Positions 10,001-17,804 of a stretch of 64,000 nt of DNA are shown piece by piece. Source of the DNA: CAG-1782 sp964418255 (GTDB lineage: Bacteria; Bacillota; Clostridia; Christensenellales; DTU072); NCBI GenBank assembly GCA_964418255.1, contig CAYQKV010000002.1:124001-188000 (forward strand). The letters run 5' to 3'. Position 1 is the stretch's first letter. Each line of letters starts with the position of its first letter. Under the pieces are notes generated by a model, which was not told the DNA's origin, did no database searches, and saw only the letters and a program-made list of their open reading frames with translations. The translations under genes and the position numbers were made by a program.

Positions 10001-12195
10001 CGTTTTCGTGCGCGGACGGAGAAAGTATGAACTTGAAAACGGCGCTTTTCTTACACGACGCCGTAGGCGGAACGGACGGGACGGGAGCGAGCGTATATAT
10101 TTCGATAGGAAGAAAGGCGTTCGCAAACAACGCCGAGCTTAAAACGCTTACGTTCAACTGCCGCGTGTCGGCAATCGGAGACGGCGCGTTCGACGGGTGC
10201 GAAAGTCTCGACAGTCTGTACCTTAATTACAATCCGACGAGAAACACTTCCGATATGGTGGCTTCGGTAAGCGGAAACGGAGTGTTCGGCGGGTGCGAAA
10301 AACTTTCGGTGTTCCTGCCCACGACGGCGATAACGGGACAGTACAGGACGGTATGGACGTCGGACTACGACAAACATAAACTTACCGCGGTTACTTACCG
10401 CGACACTCTCGGCTTCGTGTACGCGGTTACTTCCACGTCGAACAGACAGGTTACCGTTATTAACTATCTCGGCGATGATACCGAAGTTAACTTCCCGACG
10501 GAGACGCAAATCGGACAGGAAGTGTACAGAGTGGTGCGTATAGGCAGAGAGAAATACGGGACTGCGGAAGAGGTAAACGGACGGATTATAGGAAACAACG
10601 TTACGAAAGTAACGATACCCTCCACGGTCGTCACGATAGGAGAGGACGCGTTCAGGGACAGCGAAAATCTTAAAGAAGTCACGATGGGGACGAGCGTAAA
10701 CACGATAGAAGGATATGCGTTTGCCGGGTGCAAAAAACTTACCGACATAACCATACCTCTTTCGGTGACGACGATAGAAGCGTACGCGTTTTACGACTGC
10801 GACAGTCTTAACACGGGACTGCGTTTTGCGGAGTCTGTCGCCCCGCCCGCCACCCCCACCCTTATTATCGGAGGATACGCGTTTGCCGAGTGCGACGAAC
10901 TTGCTTCTTTCTACGTGCCCAACCACGTCAGAACGATAGGCGGCGTAAGAACGACGGGAAGCGTAAACGTCGGGCATACGTTCGAAAACTGCGTAAACCT
11001 TACTAAAATAACTTTCTCGTCCGACGCGCTCATTACGGCAATCGAAGGATATAACTTCGTGAATACGGCGATTGAAGAAATCGTCCTTCCCCGTTCGCTG
11101 GAAACGGTGGCGGATTACGCGTTTGCAAACTGCTCGAAACTTCTGAGAGTGGTAGTGGAAAGGGAAATCGGCGCGGGCGTTTCCACACCGACGACTGCGG
11201 GGAACAACGTGTTCGACGGCATAGACAACCCTCAATTAAAAGTTTACGTTCCGTCGGCGTCTTACGACGTGTACGCGGCAAGCCGCGGTTGGAACGTAAA
11301 AACGGTAATAGAAAACAACGTTACGCCCGACGGACTGTTCGCTTATAAACTCGACGGAACGGGCGACGGCGCGTACATAACCCTTACCGACTATCGCGGA
11401 ACGGAGGAAATCTGCGTCGTGCCGAGGTTGGTGACGTTGCAAAGCCGTGATTATTACGTTACCACGATAGGCAGATATTTTGCCGCTTCGTACGTGAAAA
11501 AAGTCGAGTTCGAAAACGTTTCGTCGGTTACGGCTTTGGCGGAGTACGCGTTCGCGTCGTGCTATATGCTCGAAGAAATACATCTGCCCGACGGAATAAC
11601 GACGATAGGAGCGCACGCGTTCGAAGGGTGCGTAAAACTTACCGATATAACGCTTTCCGCTTCTCTGTCGGAAATCAAAGAATTTACGTTCTATAATTGC
11701 AATTCGCTTAAAGAAATCGTTCTGCCCGAGGAAATTCTCAGCATCGGACCGTCGGCGTTTTACCGCTGTTCCAACCTTTCGAGAGTGGTCGTTAAGTTCG
11801 GGAAAAACCTCAACGAAAGCAACGTGGGCGCGTCGATAGGAAACTCCGCGTTCGGTGACGCGGGCACGGGCGCGGGCGGACTGGCTATTATAGTCCCCGA
11901 CGACAAATACGCGGTATTCCGCGCGGGCTGGATTGCGGACAGAGACCGTATTTATTCGGCAAGCAACGTCGTGGGCGACTACGTGGTCAGAATAAACGAT
12001 ATGGGAACCGCGCTTACCCTCGTGCAGTACGTCGGCAACGCCGAGACGCTTGACCTTACGGAAATTTCTATGATGGGACTGTACGTCGATACAATCGCGG
12101 AAAACGCCATAGCGAGCGAACTTACTACGATAATCGTGGGTAAAAACGTAGTTTTCCCGTCGGATATTGCGGACAGGATACAGATAAAGGAATAA
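4054..12195 (+). CDS. Giant BspA-like leucine-rich-repeat surface lipoprotein
   Basis: The product is 2713 residues. It starts MMMKTKRCTGLK with a lipoprotein signal; the lipobox LLSAC puts the lipidated Cys at residue 30. Two InlB/Listeria-Bacteroides-type beta-repeats follow (roughly 32-110 and 165-250, each ending FYAKW or FYAKF after a GWY motif). Almost all the rest is BspA-type LRR_5 repeats of about 22-26 residues, built on SIGxYAFxxCxxLxxVxLP. The LRR blocks are broken by about five copies of a linker of the type FVP..Y...W..I then Y.G, encoded near 8.73, 9.48, 10.30, 11.23 and 11.88 kb. Such proteins are exposed on the cell surface and often bind host or bacterial surface molecules; the ligand here is unknown. 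The start at 4054 (three Met codons in a row) follows GGCGCGAGG and lies after the mapped promoter. The housekeeping genes behind it may be partly co-transcribed. Confidence 0.93.
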   Translation: MMMKTKRCTGLKIAVTAIAAALLTMLLSACFGTHTVITFQTNGGSPCESITVDGETESITLPTPTRDGYDFDGWYANRALTESVPNVLTGESIPTASVTFYAKWLVKQITITFVAGDDVVEKRVLDYDSYVYAEDFPSLADYPDYRWNNATFRAQYDRTITAVKVTVEDPEYTVSYYVPGEDGFSLYASRKGTEGTAIVSPENPVSPDGDSAKYFAGWYYDENYVNLCRELPSSIGGENLSFYAKFEEAGDDSRYLFYEETADGTGVTIIGFTVVGGYQPTVSIPSEIGGKPVVALGTGGEPAAKGALGSTFLKRVVVPASVREIRDWAFAGCTALEEVIFTGDAVTSIGKGAFAGCVSLAAFNLPDNVTSVGDYAFAGIGTGGTEDVEIDGLTGKWTKTEMKLARFNSGSASKLSALGAYAFYNCPQLVGVKLGAVMREFNYLAFMGSGIAEVEFYEGGNLTGIDGAVYSRSGATLYYYPLNGKVEYTMPQSVTAVAPYAFYANGNIKTVTVSPRLVSIGEKAFAECSALESAYLRDSVLSSVGESAFENCVSLGRIVFPATLVTLSSSAFASCSALESVTFEGSALSAIGDRAFENCVSLGSITVPTDVTSIGNYAFGNCTSLAYLRFGTRSKLTFVGDYAFYECRSIGSVLLPSGITSIGRYAFASESGRMEFEFDGDTDLSNLEYIGDCAFMNTRIASVTISGKIASNDALGKYVFKNCTMLRQAFFSPAAYTAVPEGLFYGCTSLTRIRFSGNIRSVGAYAFYNCAAMEWAEFGSGVTEIYESAFENCVSLTNPGADQRVLPRNLTYLGSRAFYNCSSLETVNIPANLAKIEKETFARCSSLTDINYDDGAVLATIGENAFAYCSSLQRAALPVSLAERNEDNASGFVGNPFYGCANLREYVFAGTPEGTLFAEDGVVYRKLEKASVEGEYAAERAIYAYPTAKSTATFNVSTNVAVIDAYAFYGCVIRGLGFARNTEVGGTESVVLVSIGDYAFADTQITTANISFRVYEIGEGAFRNSQLSSVTVDGTYIYDGISDYSIINTDTDRANNLISIGAYAFAETSIATFTAPSRTALLGEGALSSDYKLSSVTLTGGNLTELTLGARLFEKDNLITEITLPSSVVEVGAYAFYRCSNLGSVRFVSGGSFGLTIGDYAFSEAHYLYEITLPSTVVSLGTGVFDGDTRLKYVYFPETLTVATDLAVPDRAFEGMPALNELEIPEYISKIGEKAFASSALRSITFLGTEDSVGLEIASEAFAKLDGLTEITLPANLTAIGERAFAYSALKEVVYGEGKTFTIGDGAFEGTALTQFTATERVSKIGKRSFANVATLTSFTSADTVTEIPDMAFYGDARLSNLSLGNAVTSLGRECFYGTGITEFLSESVTEIGVSAFGNSAVKKVSFVSSSKITVEERAFENARALAEASFEAAGEIVIGENAFENNAALIALTVKGATAVLADGFASGATSLGEGFSFEETDSAYANYKFDEEEKVLYSADGKKFVYYPAGKTGSVFTLASEVEEIGPYAFYANAGITALIIEGENVVRSDTSFGYTSADLTFYVASDLVEQYINRWQTSAFAARSTVLGGFVLALQSSGDYSVTEYLGADDYVEITGEMTDEEGKTYVVSSVGENAFRNNTVIRTLVIDGGIKTIASGAFRNCYKLASVTIGENVTSVKSYAFYNCAALESVEFAGESSLISIGNYAFARDGELKEFSVPDGVESIGIFAFSGDYSLKEITIGNGLAEIGNNAFENCSSIVSVAMPASLSKMGSYVFSGCDNLVYLDIGNPSVCSIESNTFNGTPESLYFFVPDSAAARLYKADGVWRTHISKILSAEERCAEEGFENYVLRNDGTGYTLIAYLGTETDVEIVSDISDDVKIEEIGEYAIGQFAKNVTVDDGVKVIGERAFYQAKNLATLVLPSSLEEIGSYAFQYLEKLTSVTVNDGSVLASIGPYAFYGCTGLTEIVLPASLRTVGDYAFSCADGESMNLKTALFLHDAVGGTDGTGASVYISIGRKAFANNAELKTLTFNCRVSAIGDGAFDGCESLDSLYLNYNPTRNTSDMVASVSGNGVFGGCEKLSVFLPTTAITGQYRTVWTSDYDKHKLTAVTYRDTLGFVYAVTSTSNRQVTVINYLGDDTEVNFPTETQIGQEVYRVVRIGREKYGTAEEVNGRIIGNNVTKVTIPSTVVTIGEDAFRDSENLKEVTMGTSVNTIEGYAFAGCKKLTDITIPLSVTTIEAYAFYDCDSLNTGLRFAESVAPPATPTLIIGGYAFAECDELASFYVPNHVRTIGGVRTTGSVNVGHTFENCVNLTKITFSSDALITAIEGYNFVNTAIEEIVLPRSLETVADYAFANCSKLLRVVVEREIGAGVSTPTTAGNNVFDGIDNPQLKVYVPSASYDVYAASRGWNVKTVIENNVTPDGLFAYKLDGTGDGAYITLTDYRGTEEICVVPRLVTLQSRDYYVTTIGRYFAASYVKKVEFENVSSVTALAEYAFASCYMLEEIHLPDGITTIGAHAFEGCVKLTDITLSASLSEIKEFTFYNCNSLKEIVLPEEILSIGPSAFYRCSNLSRVVVKFGKNLNESNVGASIGNSAFGDAGTGAGGLAIIVPDDKYAVFRAGWIADRDRIYSASNVVGDYVVRINDMGTALTLVQYVGNAETLDLTEISMMGLYVDTIAENAIASELTTIIVGKNVVFPSDIADRIQIKE

Positions 12196-12237
12196 AAACA
12201 AAACGCCGTTTTATAACGGAACAAAAGAGGTGAAGAT

Positions 12238-12777
12238 ATGGAATTTTACACAGTGGACATCGACGGGAGAAAGGAAGACCTTCCCGTTCTTACGATAGGA
12301 GAAAACCTGAAAATAGCGTTTTTCAATTTGCACGGAGCGCAGGAACTTACCGAGTATTGCGCGGTTAAACTTGCTAAGAAGATAAGAGAGACGGGCGCGG
12401 AAGTGGTGATGACGGCGGAAAGCAAAGGATTACAGCTTGCGCATTGCGTGGCGAGAGAACTCGGACAGAAATTTTACGCGGTGGCAAGAAAATCGAAAAA
12501 ACTCTATATGCAGGACGGCATCAGTTCTACCGTAAAATCGATAACGACGGCGGGAGAGCAGACGCTGTATCTTTCAAAGCACGACGCCGAACTCATAAAA
12601 GGAAAGAAAATAGCTATCGTGGACGACGTCATCAGTACGGGCGGAAGTCTTAAAGGACTGGAAGAACTTGCCAATCAGATGGGCGCGGAAATCGTATGCA
12701 AAGCGTTCGTGCTTGCCGAAGGCGCGGCGGCGGAGAGAGAAGACGTCGTGTATCTCGGCACGATTCCGCTGCTGTAA
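12238..12777 (+). CDS. Purine-type phosphoribosyltransferase family protein (APRT-like)
   Basis: The product is 179 residues with the PRPP-binding motif IVDDVISTGGSL near residue 128 and an upstream MTAESKGLQLAH block. This is a conserved Firmicutes type-I phosphoribosyltransferase often annotated as adenine phosphoribosyltransferase. It would transfer a ribose-phosphate from PRPP to a base, probably in purine salvage. It also carries the family's RKSKKLYM and VKSITT segments. Substrate specificity cannot be read from the sequence. AGAGGTGAA precedes the ATG. It is 42 bp after the LRR gene and 36 bp before walJ, with no clear terminator on either side. Confidence 0.85.
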   Translation: MEFYTVDIDGRKEDLPVLTIGENLKIAFFNLHGAQELTEYCAVKLAKKIRETGAEVVMTAESKGLQLAHCVARELGQKFYAVARKSKKLYMQDGISSTVKSITTAGEQTLYLSKHDAELIKGKKIAIVDDVISTGGSLKGLEELANQMGAEIVCKAFVLAEGAAAEREDVVYLGTIPLL

Positions 12778-12813
12778 TTTAATATCTGACAAAGGAAGAA
12801 GTTTTAATATTAT

Positions 12814-13581
12814 ATGGAAATAAGCGTATATTCTCTCGGGAGCGGGTCGAAAGGCAACTGTTTCATCCTTTCCGACGGGAAAACGAATATTATGATAGAC
12901 GCGGGACTGAGTATCCGCGCTACGGTGAGCAAACTTGCGGAAATCGGCTTGCGTTTGCAGGACGTCGGCGGCATTTTGCTTACTCACGAACATAACGACC
13001 ATATAAGGAGCCTTCCGCAACTCAGTACGTATCTGTCCGTGTATTCGCACGAAGAAACCCTGCGCGAAGCGGAAAAAATCGACGGGACGAGGCTTGCTTC
13101 TCTTAACGTCGCGGATAAAGGGTTTTACATCGGCAACTTTTTTATAACGCCGTTCGACGTAAGCCACGACGCCGCGCACCCGTACGGGTTTGTGGTGGAG
13201 ACGGAAAAAGAAAAAGTCGCTTACGTCACCGACACGGGGTATATCAGCAATGGCATTATGAAAAAAATCGAGGGGTGCGGAACCGCGATAATCGAGAGCA
13301 ATCACGATAAAGAACTGCTTATGCGAGGAGGGTACCCCGAGCGGCTCAAACGACGCATACTTTCCGACAAGGGACACCTATGCAACGAAGAAGCCGCGCT
13401 CACTGTAAGAGACCTCGTAAAGTCGGGCGCGAAACGTCTTATGCTCGCGCATTTAAGCGAAAACAACAACCTCGGAGAACTTGCGTATTGGACTACCGCA
13501 AAATTGCTTTCGGGAGTCGGAATACGTAAAGGCGACGTAAAACTTGCGGTGGCAAGACAAAGGGAAACGGTGATACTGTGA
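12814..13581 (+). CDS. walJ: WalJ/YycJ-type metallo-beta-lactamase hydrolase
   Basis: The product is 255 residues, beginning MEISVYSLGSGSKGNCFIL, the typical N-terminus of the YycJ/WalJ (VicX) family. The metal-binding motif THEHNDH is at 57-63, later ligands are in FDVSHDAAHP and the VTDTGY segment, and there is a C-terminal LAHLSENNN motif. In Bacillus the family lies beside the WalRK two-component genes and is linked to DNA repair and cell-wall control, with 5'-3' exonuclease activity reported for YycJ. No walR or walK is present here, so the gene has moved from that context. It overlaps the next gene by 4 bp (GTGA). Confidence 0.88.
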   Translation: MEISVYSLGSGSKGNCFILSDGKTNIMIDAGLSIRATVSKLAEIGLRLQDVGGILLTHEHNDHIRSLPQLSTYLSVYSHEETLREAEKIDGTRLASLNVADKGFYIGNFFITPFDVSHDAAHPYGFVVETEKEKVAYVTDTGYISNGIMKKIEGCGTAIIESNHDKELLMRGGYPERLKRRILSDKGHLCNEEAALTVRDLVKSGAKRLMLAHLSENNNLGELAYWTTAKLLSGVGIRKGDVKLAVARQRETVIL

Positions 13582-14450
13582 CGGAAAAAACGGAAAGAGC
13601 GATAGACCAGAAATTCGCGGTGATTTCATACGCGGCGGCGGTGTGCATAAGCGCGGTGCTGTCCGCTCTCGTGCAGGCTACCGTAGAAAGCGGAACAAAT
13701 CTCTATATTTACCTTGCCTATCTGTTTCCGCAGATGGGATATATAGCGGTGTTCGCGGTTATGTGGCTTAGGTATAAGCATAGTTTCAAAACGTTGGTTA
13801 GAAGAGAAAACGTAAGAGGCGCGGACTACGTTTTAAGCGCGCTTATAGCGGTAGGACTACTGTTTTTCGCGCTTTTACCCAACTACGGAATGAACAGACT
13901 GTTCGAAGTTATGGGAATAAAGGCGAGCGTAATCGTGCCCGAAATGAATTACTGGTACGAATACGTTTTATGCGGAATAACTATCTGTTTATTGCCCGCG
14001 GTCGGAGAAGAACTTGTGTTCAGAAAGGCGTTCTGCGACGGAATGGAGAACGTGGCGGATTATAAAACCGTGCTGCTTTGCGGACTGTGTTTTTCCTTGT
14101 CTCACCTCAACGCCGCGCAGACGGTGCACCAGTTCGTACTCGGGTGCGTGCTCGCCCTGGTTTACGTAAGGACGAAAAACGTAACCGTCACGATGACGAT
14201 GCACTTTATAAACAACGCGCTCGCGCTGTATCTCGAACGGATAACGGGCGCGGAAGTATGGAATAATATAACGGTAACGGCGATTTGTTGCGCGGTTGGC
14301 GCGGTCGCGGTTGCGGTCGGGATTTACCTTTTGTTAAGAAAAGGAAAACTCGACAATAAAAAAGAAGGGAAAATCGAACCCGTCACAGTGATACTCATAG
14401 CCGTGCTGAGCGCGGCGTGGGCGATTACGTTCGGGTTTGCTTTCAGATAA
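13578..14450 (+). CDS. CPBP family intramembrane glutamic protease (1)
   Basis: The product is 290 residues with about seven or eight membrane segments. The Abi/CPBP signature is complete: EELVFRK at 144-150, an H-containing SLSHLNAAQTVHQF segment, and MHFINN further on. These residues form the active site of Rce1-type intramembrane proteases. In bacteria they act in peptide processing, bacteriocin self-immunity or membrane protein turnover; the substrate here is unknown. It starts with GTG overlapping the walJ stop, and a second CPBP gene follows after 14 bp. Confidence 0.88.
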   Translation: MTEKTERAIDQKFAVISYAAAVCISAVLSALVQATVESGTNLYIYLAYLFPQMGYIAVFAVMWLRYKHSFKTLVRRENVRGADYVLSALIAVGLLFFALLPNYGMNRLFEVMGIKASVIVPEMNYWYEYVLCGITICLLPAVGEELVFRKAFCDGMENVADYKTVLLCGLCFSLSHLNAAQTVHQFVLGCVLALVYVRTKNVTVTMTMHFINNALALYLERITGAEVWNNITVTAICCAVGAVAVAVGIYLLLRKGKLDNKKEGKIEPVTVILIAVLSAAWAITFGFAFR

Positions 14451-14464
14451 AAATCGGAGGAAAT

Positions 14465-15478
14465 GTGACGAAAACTTTCAAAACGTGCGCAATTTTTTGT
14501 TTTACCACCCTGTGGCTGGTAATTATGCGCATTATCGTGAGCGCAATAAACCTTTCTGATAACGTTGCCGACTGGGTATTTTCTTTCTGTGTGCAGGTTA
14601 TAGGGCTGGGCGCAATTCCTATGCTCTTGTATAAGTTCTGGGTGAAAGAGGACGTAAAAACGGGCTTTTTCTTCAACGTCAAAATCAACCCGCTTATTTA
14701 TTTGATTGCCGTAGGCGTCGGGTTGTCTTTGCATTTTCTCATTCGTTCGGTTTCCGTGCTGTGGCAGAGCGTCGCGATTATGATGGGATACACGCCGTCG
14801 AACAGCGTGGGAACGATTTATTCGGGTCCGGAAGTTCTTATAATGAGTTTGCTTTGTACCGCAGTTCTGCCCGCGATTTTCGAAGAGACGACTTATCGCG
14901 GACTGGGTATGCAGATGCTTTCGGCGGTTAAGGACGAAAAAACCGTTATTCTGATAATGGGATTATTGTTCGGACTCGGGCATCAGTTCATTTTGCAGAC
15001 GGGATACGCGTTCGTCGCGGGAATGGCGTTCGCGTACCTCGCAATTAAAACGAAGAGCATAATTCCGGGTATGATTATCCACTTTATAAACAATGGACTC
15101 AGCGTGATAAGCGAGTACTCGGAACAGAGACAAAACGCGTATTACGCTATGGAAACAAGCATAAACAACGTGCTTTTCCGTTCTTACGGAACGGTAATAC
15201 TGACGCTCGTCGTTTCCGCGGCGGTTACGGTCGGACTGCTGTACGCGGCTAAAAATCTCACGAAAAAATCGCGCGTAGAAGAAAACGCGGAAGAGGGGAC
15301 TTATTTTTATCCGAACACGACGCAGTATATCGACGATTTGTTCGGAAAATCTTTGAGAGCGGAAGTAAAAGTCAGACCCGAATCGGTCGCCTGGTACGAA
15401 TACGCGTTTTTATACGGAGCGATTGCGATTATGACGCTCACGACCGTGTTCACCTTCGTATGGGGCGTTATGCAATGA
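14465..15478 (+). CDS. CPBP family intramembrane glutamic protease (2)
   Basis: The product is 337 residues from the GTG at 14465, which is preceded by CGGAGG at a good distance; an upstream in-frame ATG at 14417 lies inside the previous gene and is unlikely. It is multi-spanning, with EETTYR at 140-145, LGHQFILQ and IHFINNGL, the three CPBP motifs, and a C-terminal tail with one more membrane segment. It is distinct from the neighbouring CPBP protein, so the pair is probably an old duplication or two recruited genes. It overlaps rlmH by 4 bp (ATGA), so translation is coupled. Confidence 0.88.
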   Translation: MTKTFKTCAIFCFTTLWLVIMRIIVSAINLSDNVADWVFSFCVQVIGLGAIPMLLYKFWVKEDVKTGFFFNVKINPLIYLIAVGVGLSLHFLIRSVSVLWQSVAIMMGYTPSNSVGTIYSGPEVLIMSLLCTAVLPAIFEETTYRGLGMQMLSAVKDEKTVILIMGLLFGLGHQFILQTGYAFVAGMAFAYLAIKTKSIIPGMIIHFINNGLSVISEYSEQRQNAYYAMETSINNVLFRSYGTVILTLVVSAAVTVGLLYAAKNLTKKSRVEENAEEGTYFYPNTTQYIDDLFGKSLRAEVKVRPESVAWYEYAFLYGAIAIMTLTTVFTFVWGVMQ

Positions 15479-15915
15479 TAAAACTCAATATAGTCGCGGT
15501 GGGGAAAATCAAAGAAACGTTTTTTACCGAAGCGGTAAACGAATATGCAAAACGTATCGGGCGTTTCGCCTCGCTTAAAATAATCGAACTTTCCGAAAGA
15601 CGAACGATAGAGGAAGAAGGAGAGGAGATACTCGCAAAAGCGAGCGGAACGGTTGTCGCGACCGACGTAAAAGGCGAGCTTGTTTCCAGCGAAGATTTGG
15701 CTCGACTTATAAAAAACGAGGCGAATTACGGAAAAAGCGAAATTACTTTCGTCATCGGAAGCAGCGAAGGGCTTTCCGACAAGGTAAAAAAATCGGCGGA
15801 TAAAAGAATCTCTTTCGGCAAAGTCACGTTTCCGCACCAGCTTATGCGCGTGATACTATCCGAACAGCTTTACCGCGCGATGACGATACTTAACAACGTT
15901 ACTTACCATAAGTAA
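15475..15915 (+). CDS. rlmH: 23S rRNA (pseudouridine1915-N3)-methyltransferase RlmH
   Basis: The product is 146 residues, the usual RlmH length. It starts MIKLNIVAVGKIKE and has the SPOUT trefoil-knot signature TFVIGSSEGLSD near residues 95-106, then SFGKVTFPHQLMRVILSEQLYRA, the most conserved block of the family. It uses S-adenosylmethionine to methylate the pseudouridine at position 1915 in helix 69 of 23S rRNA, as a homodimer on the assembled 70S ribosome. The start overlaps the stop of the CPBP gene. Confidence 0.97.
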   Translation: MIKLNIVAVGKIKETFFTEAVNEYAKRIGRFASLKIIELSERRTIEEEGEEILAKASGTVVATDVKGELVSSEDLARLIKNEANYGKSEITFVIGSSEGLSDKVKKSADKRISFGKVTFPHQLMRVILSEQLYRAMTILNNVTYHK

Positions 15916-15977
15916 CCGCCTTAAAACGACAAGAGAACGGGTATATAACGAGTGAAACCGTCATATACTTCGTTATT

Positions 15978-16823
15978 ATGATAAAATTAAACGATAAACT
16001 AACCCGGTGTTATGAAAAACTGGGTCGCATTGCCGCGTCCGAAACCGTAGGGAAAAGCGTTCTCGGCAGGGAAATCAGAATGTTTCGGTTCGGAAACAAC
16101 CCGAAAACATTGATTTTCGGCGGCATACACGCGCGCGAGTGGATAACCGTTCTTCTTTTAAGCGAACTCTCGGAAAGAGAGGGGAAAAACGCAAAATACG
16201 GTTTCGACCTCGTGCCCTGTCTCAATCCCGACGGAATGAGCCTGTGTCTCGACGGAATAGGGTCGGTTCCCGACGAAAAACTCGGGAAAGAACTGATAAA
16301 AATCAACGGCGGAGCGGACTTTTCGCAATGGAAAGCCAACGCGAGAGGAGTAGACCTCAACGTCAATTTCGACGCGGACTGGGGAGAGGGAAGATATAAC
16401 GTAACCGAACCCGCGCCCGCAAACTACATAGGAAGGGAACCTTTCAGCGAGCCCGAAACGCGCGCCGCGGCGTCACTTATGCAAAGAGGATACTCCCTTG
16501 TAGTGAGTTATCACTCCCTCGGGGAAGAAATTTACTGGGGGTACGAAAGTAATTTCAGACACTACGCGGAAGCCAAAGAGTACGCGGAGAAGGTAGGATA
16601 CAGACTTAAACGGAGCGAAAATTCCTCGGGCGGATTAAAGGACTTCTACGCGCTTTCTTACGACGGACTGGGACTTACGGTGGAAGTGGGCGAGGAAAAG
16701 GAAGGACATCCGTATCCCGAAGAGAAACTTACGTCGCTTGTAAAAAGACACGAAGGAAGCATAGAACTGCTTACCTCGCTTGGAGAAAGAATAAATGCAA
16801 GACTTTATGGAGGAAGCGCTTAA
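15978..16823 (+). CDS. M14 family zinc carboxypeptidase
   Basis: The product is 281 residues. The zinc ligands are visible: HAREW (H51, E54) and H179 in VVSYHSLGEE, with the catalytic Glu in GLTVEVG (E236). It also has NPDG and the substrate-binding ARGVDLNVNF segment. M14 enzymes of this size in Clostridia resemble gamma-D-glutamyl-diaminopimelate peptidases acting on peptidoglycan peptides; here there is no signal peptide or LysM domain, so it is probably cytosolic, perhaps in muropeptide recycling (inference). No Shine-Dalgarno sequence is seen before the ATG. Its 3' end overlaps tadA by 29 bp. Confidence 0.85.
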   Translation: MIKLNDKLTRCYEKLGRIAASETVGKSVLGREIRMFRFGNNPKTLIFGGIHAREWITVLLLSELSEREGKNAKYGFDLVPCLNPDGMSLCLDGIGSVPDEKLGKELIKINGGADFSQWKANARGVDLNVNFDADWGEGRYNVTEPAPANYIGREPFSEPETRAAASLMQRGYSLVVSYHSLGEEIYWGYESNFRHYAEAKEYAEKVGYRLKRSENSSGGLKDFYALSYDGLGLTVEVGEEKEGHPYPEEKLTSLVKRHEGSIELLTSLGERINARLYGGSA

Positions 16824-17241
16824 AGAAGCGAAAAAAGCGTATAAGAAAGACGAGGTGCCCGTCGGGTGCGTCGTCGTTTGCGACGGCAAAATAATCGCGA
16901 GAGCGCACAATAGCAAAATTTCCGACAACGACTCGCTTGCGCACGCGGAAATCAAAGCGCTTAAAAAAGCGCAGAAATTTTTAGGGACGAAATACTTGTA
17001 CGACTGCGAAATGTTCGTCACGCTTGAACCTTGCGCAATGTGCGCGGGAGCGATAGTAAACGCGCGACTCGGGAAACTTCACTATGCGGTTAAAGAACCC
17101 AAAACAGGGTGTTGCGGAAGCGTTTGCAACCTCGTAAACGGGACGTTTAACCACACGGCGGAAGTGTTTTGCGGGGAAAAGGAAGAGGAAGCGAAAAAAC
17201 TTTTGCAGGAGTTTTTCAAAGAAAAGAGGAGAGACAAATGA
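16795..17241 (+). CDS. tadA: tRNA-specific adenosine deaminase TadA
   Basis: The product is 148 residues. The deaminase zinc site is complete, with HAE at 50-52 and PCAMC at 79-83; E52 is the proton shuttle. It also has EVPVGCVVV and the family C-terminal FNH...EVFCG segment. It deaminates A34 to inosine in the tRNA-Arg(ACG) anticodon. The start codon lies inside the M14 gene (29-bp overlap), with GGAGAAAGA upstream. The last 4 bases overlap pth. Confidence 0.95.
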   Translation: MQDFMEEALKEAKKAYKKDEVPVGCVVVCDGKIIARAHNSKISDNDSLAHAEIKALKKAQKFLGTKYLYDCEMFVTLEPCAMCAGAIVNARLGKLHYAVKEPKTGCCGSVCNLVNGTFNHTAEVFCGEKEEEAKKLLQEFFKEKRRDK

Positions 17242-17804
17242 TAATAATCGGACTGGGAAACCCGGGGGTGCAGTATAAAGGAACCTATCATAACGCGGGG
17301 TACGGCGTAGCGGAAGCGGCGGCGAAACTCGTAGGGAAAAAAATAAACAGGGCGGAATGCAATTCGCTTACCGCCGTCACCGAATATAAGGGGAGCAAGC
17401 TCGTTATCGCCAAACCGCTTACATATATGAACAACAGCGGAGAAGCGGTCGCAAGCCTGGTCGCAAAATACGGAAAAGAAGCGGGGGAAGCGTTCGTCTG
17501 TTACGACGATATAGACCTCGAAAGATTTTCCGTGCGGATACGGGCAAAGGGAAGTGGCGGAACGCATAACGGAATGCGCGACGTTGTACGGGTAATGAAG
17601 ACGGAGGATATAAAACGGCTCAGGGTCGGCATAGGAAAACCCGACTATAATCTGAGAGACTACGTCCTTGACAAACCCGCGAAAGACGACGGAAAAAAAT
17701 TCGAAGAAGTGTTCGACGAATGTGCGAAACTGCTTTTAGCCTACGCCGCCGACGGGGACTTCGATAAACTTATGAGAGAGGGAAATTCTCTTGGCAACAG
17801 ATAA
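17238..17804 (+). CDS. pth: Peptidyl-tRNA hydrolase
   Basis: The product is 188 residues, starting MIIIGLGNPGVQYKGTYHNAG. It carries the Pth signatures GLGNPG, HNAG (catalytic His), PLTYMNNSG and the later GGTHNGMRDV block. It recycles peptidyl-tRNAs dropped from ribosomes. The start at 17238 overlaps the tadA stop (ATGA); AGAGGAGAG is the ribosome site. Pth followed directly by Mfd is a classic Firmicutes order. Confidence 0.97.
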   Translation: MIIIGLGNPGVQYKGTYHNAGYGVAEAAAKLVGKKINRAECNSLTAVTEYKGSKLVIAKPLTYMNNSGEAVASLVAKYGKEAGEAFVCYDDIDLERFSVRIRAKGSGGTHNGMRDVVRVMKTEDIKRLRVGIGKPDYNLRDYVLDKPAKDDGKKFEEVFDECAKLLLAYAADGDFDKLMREGNSLGNR

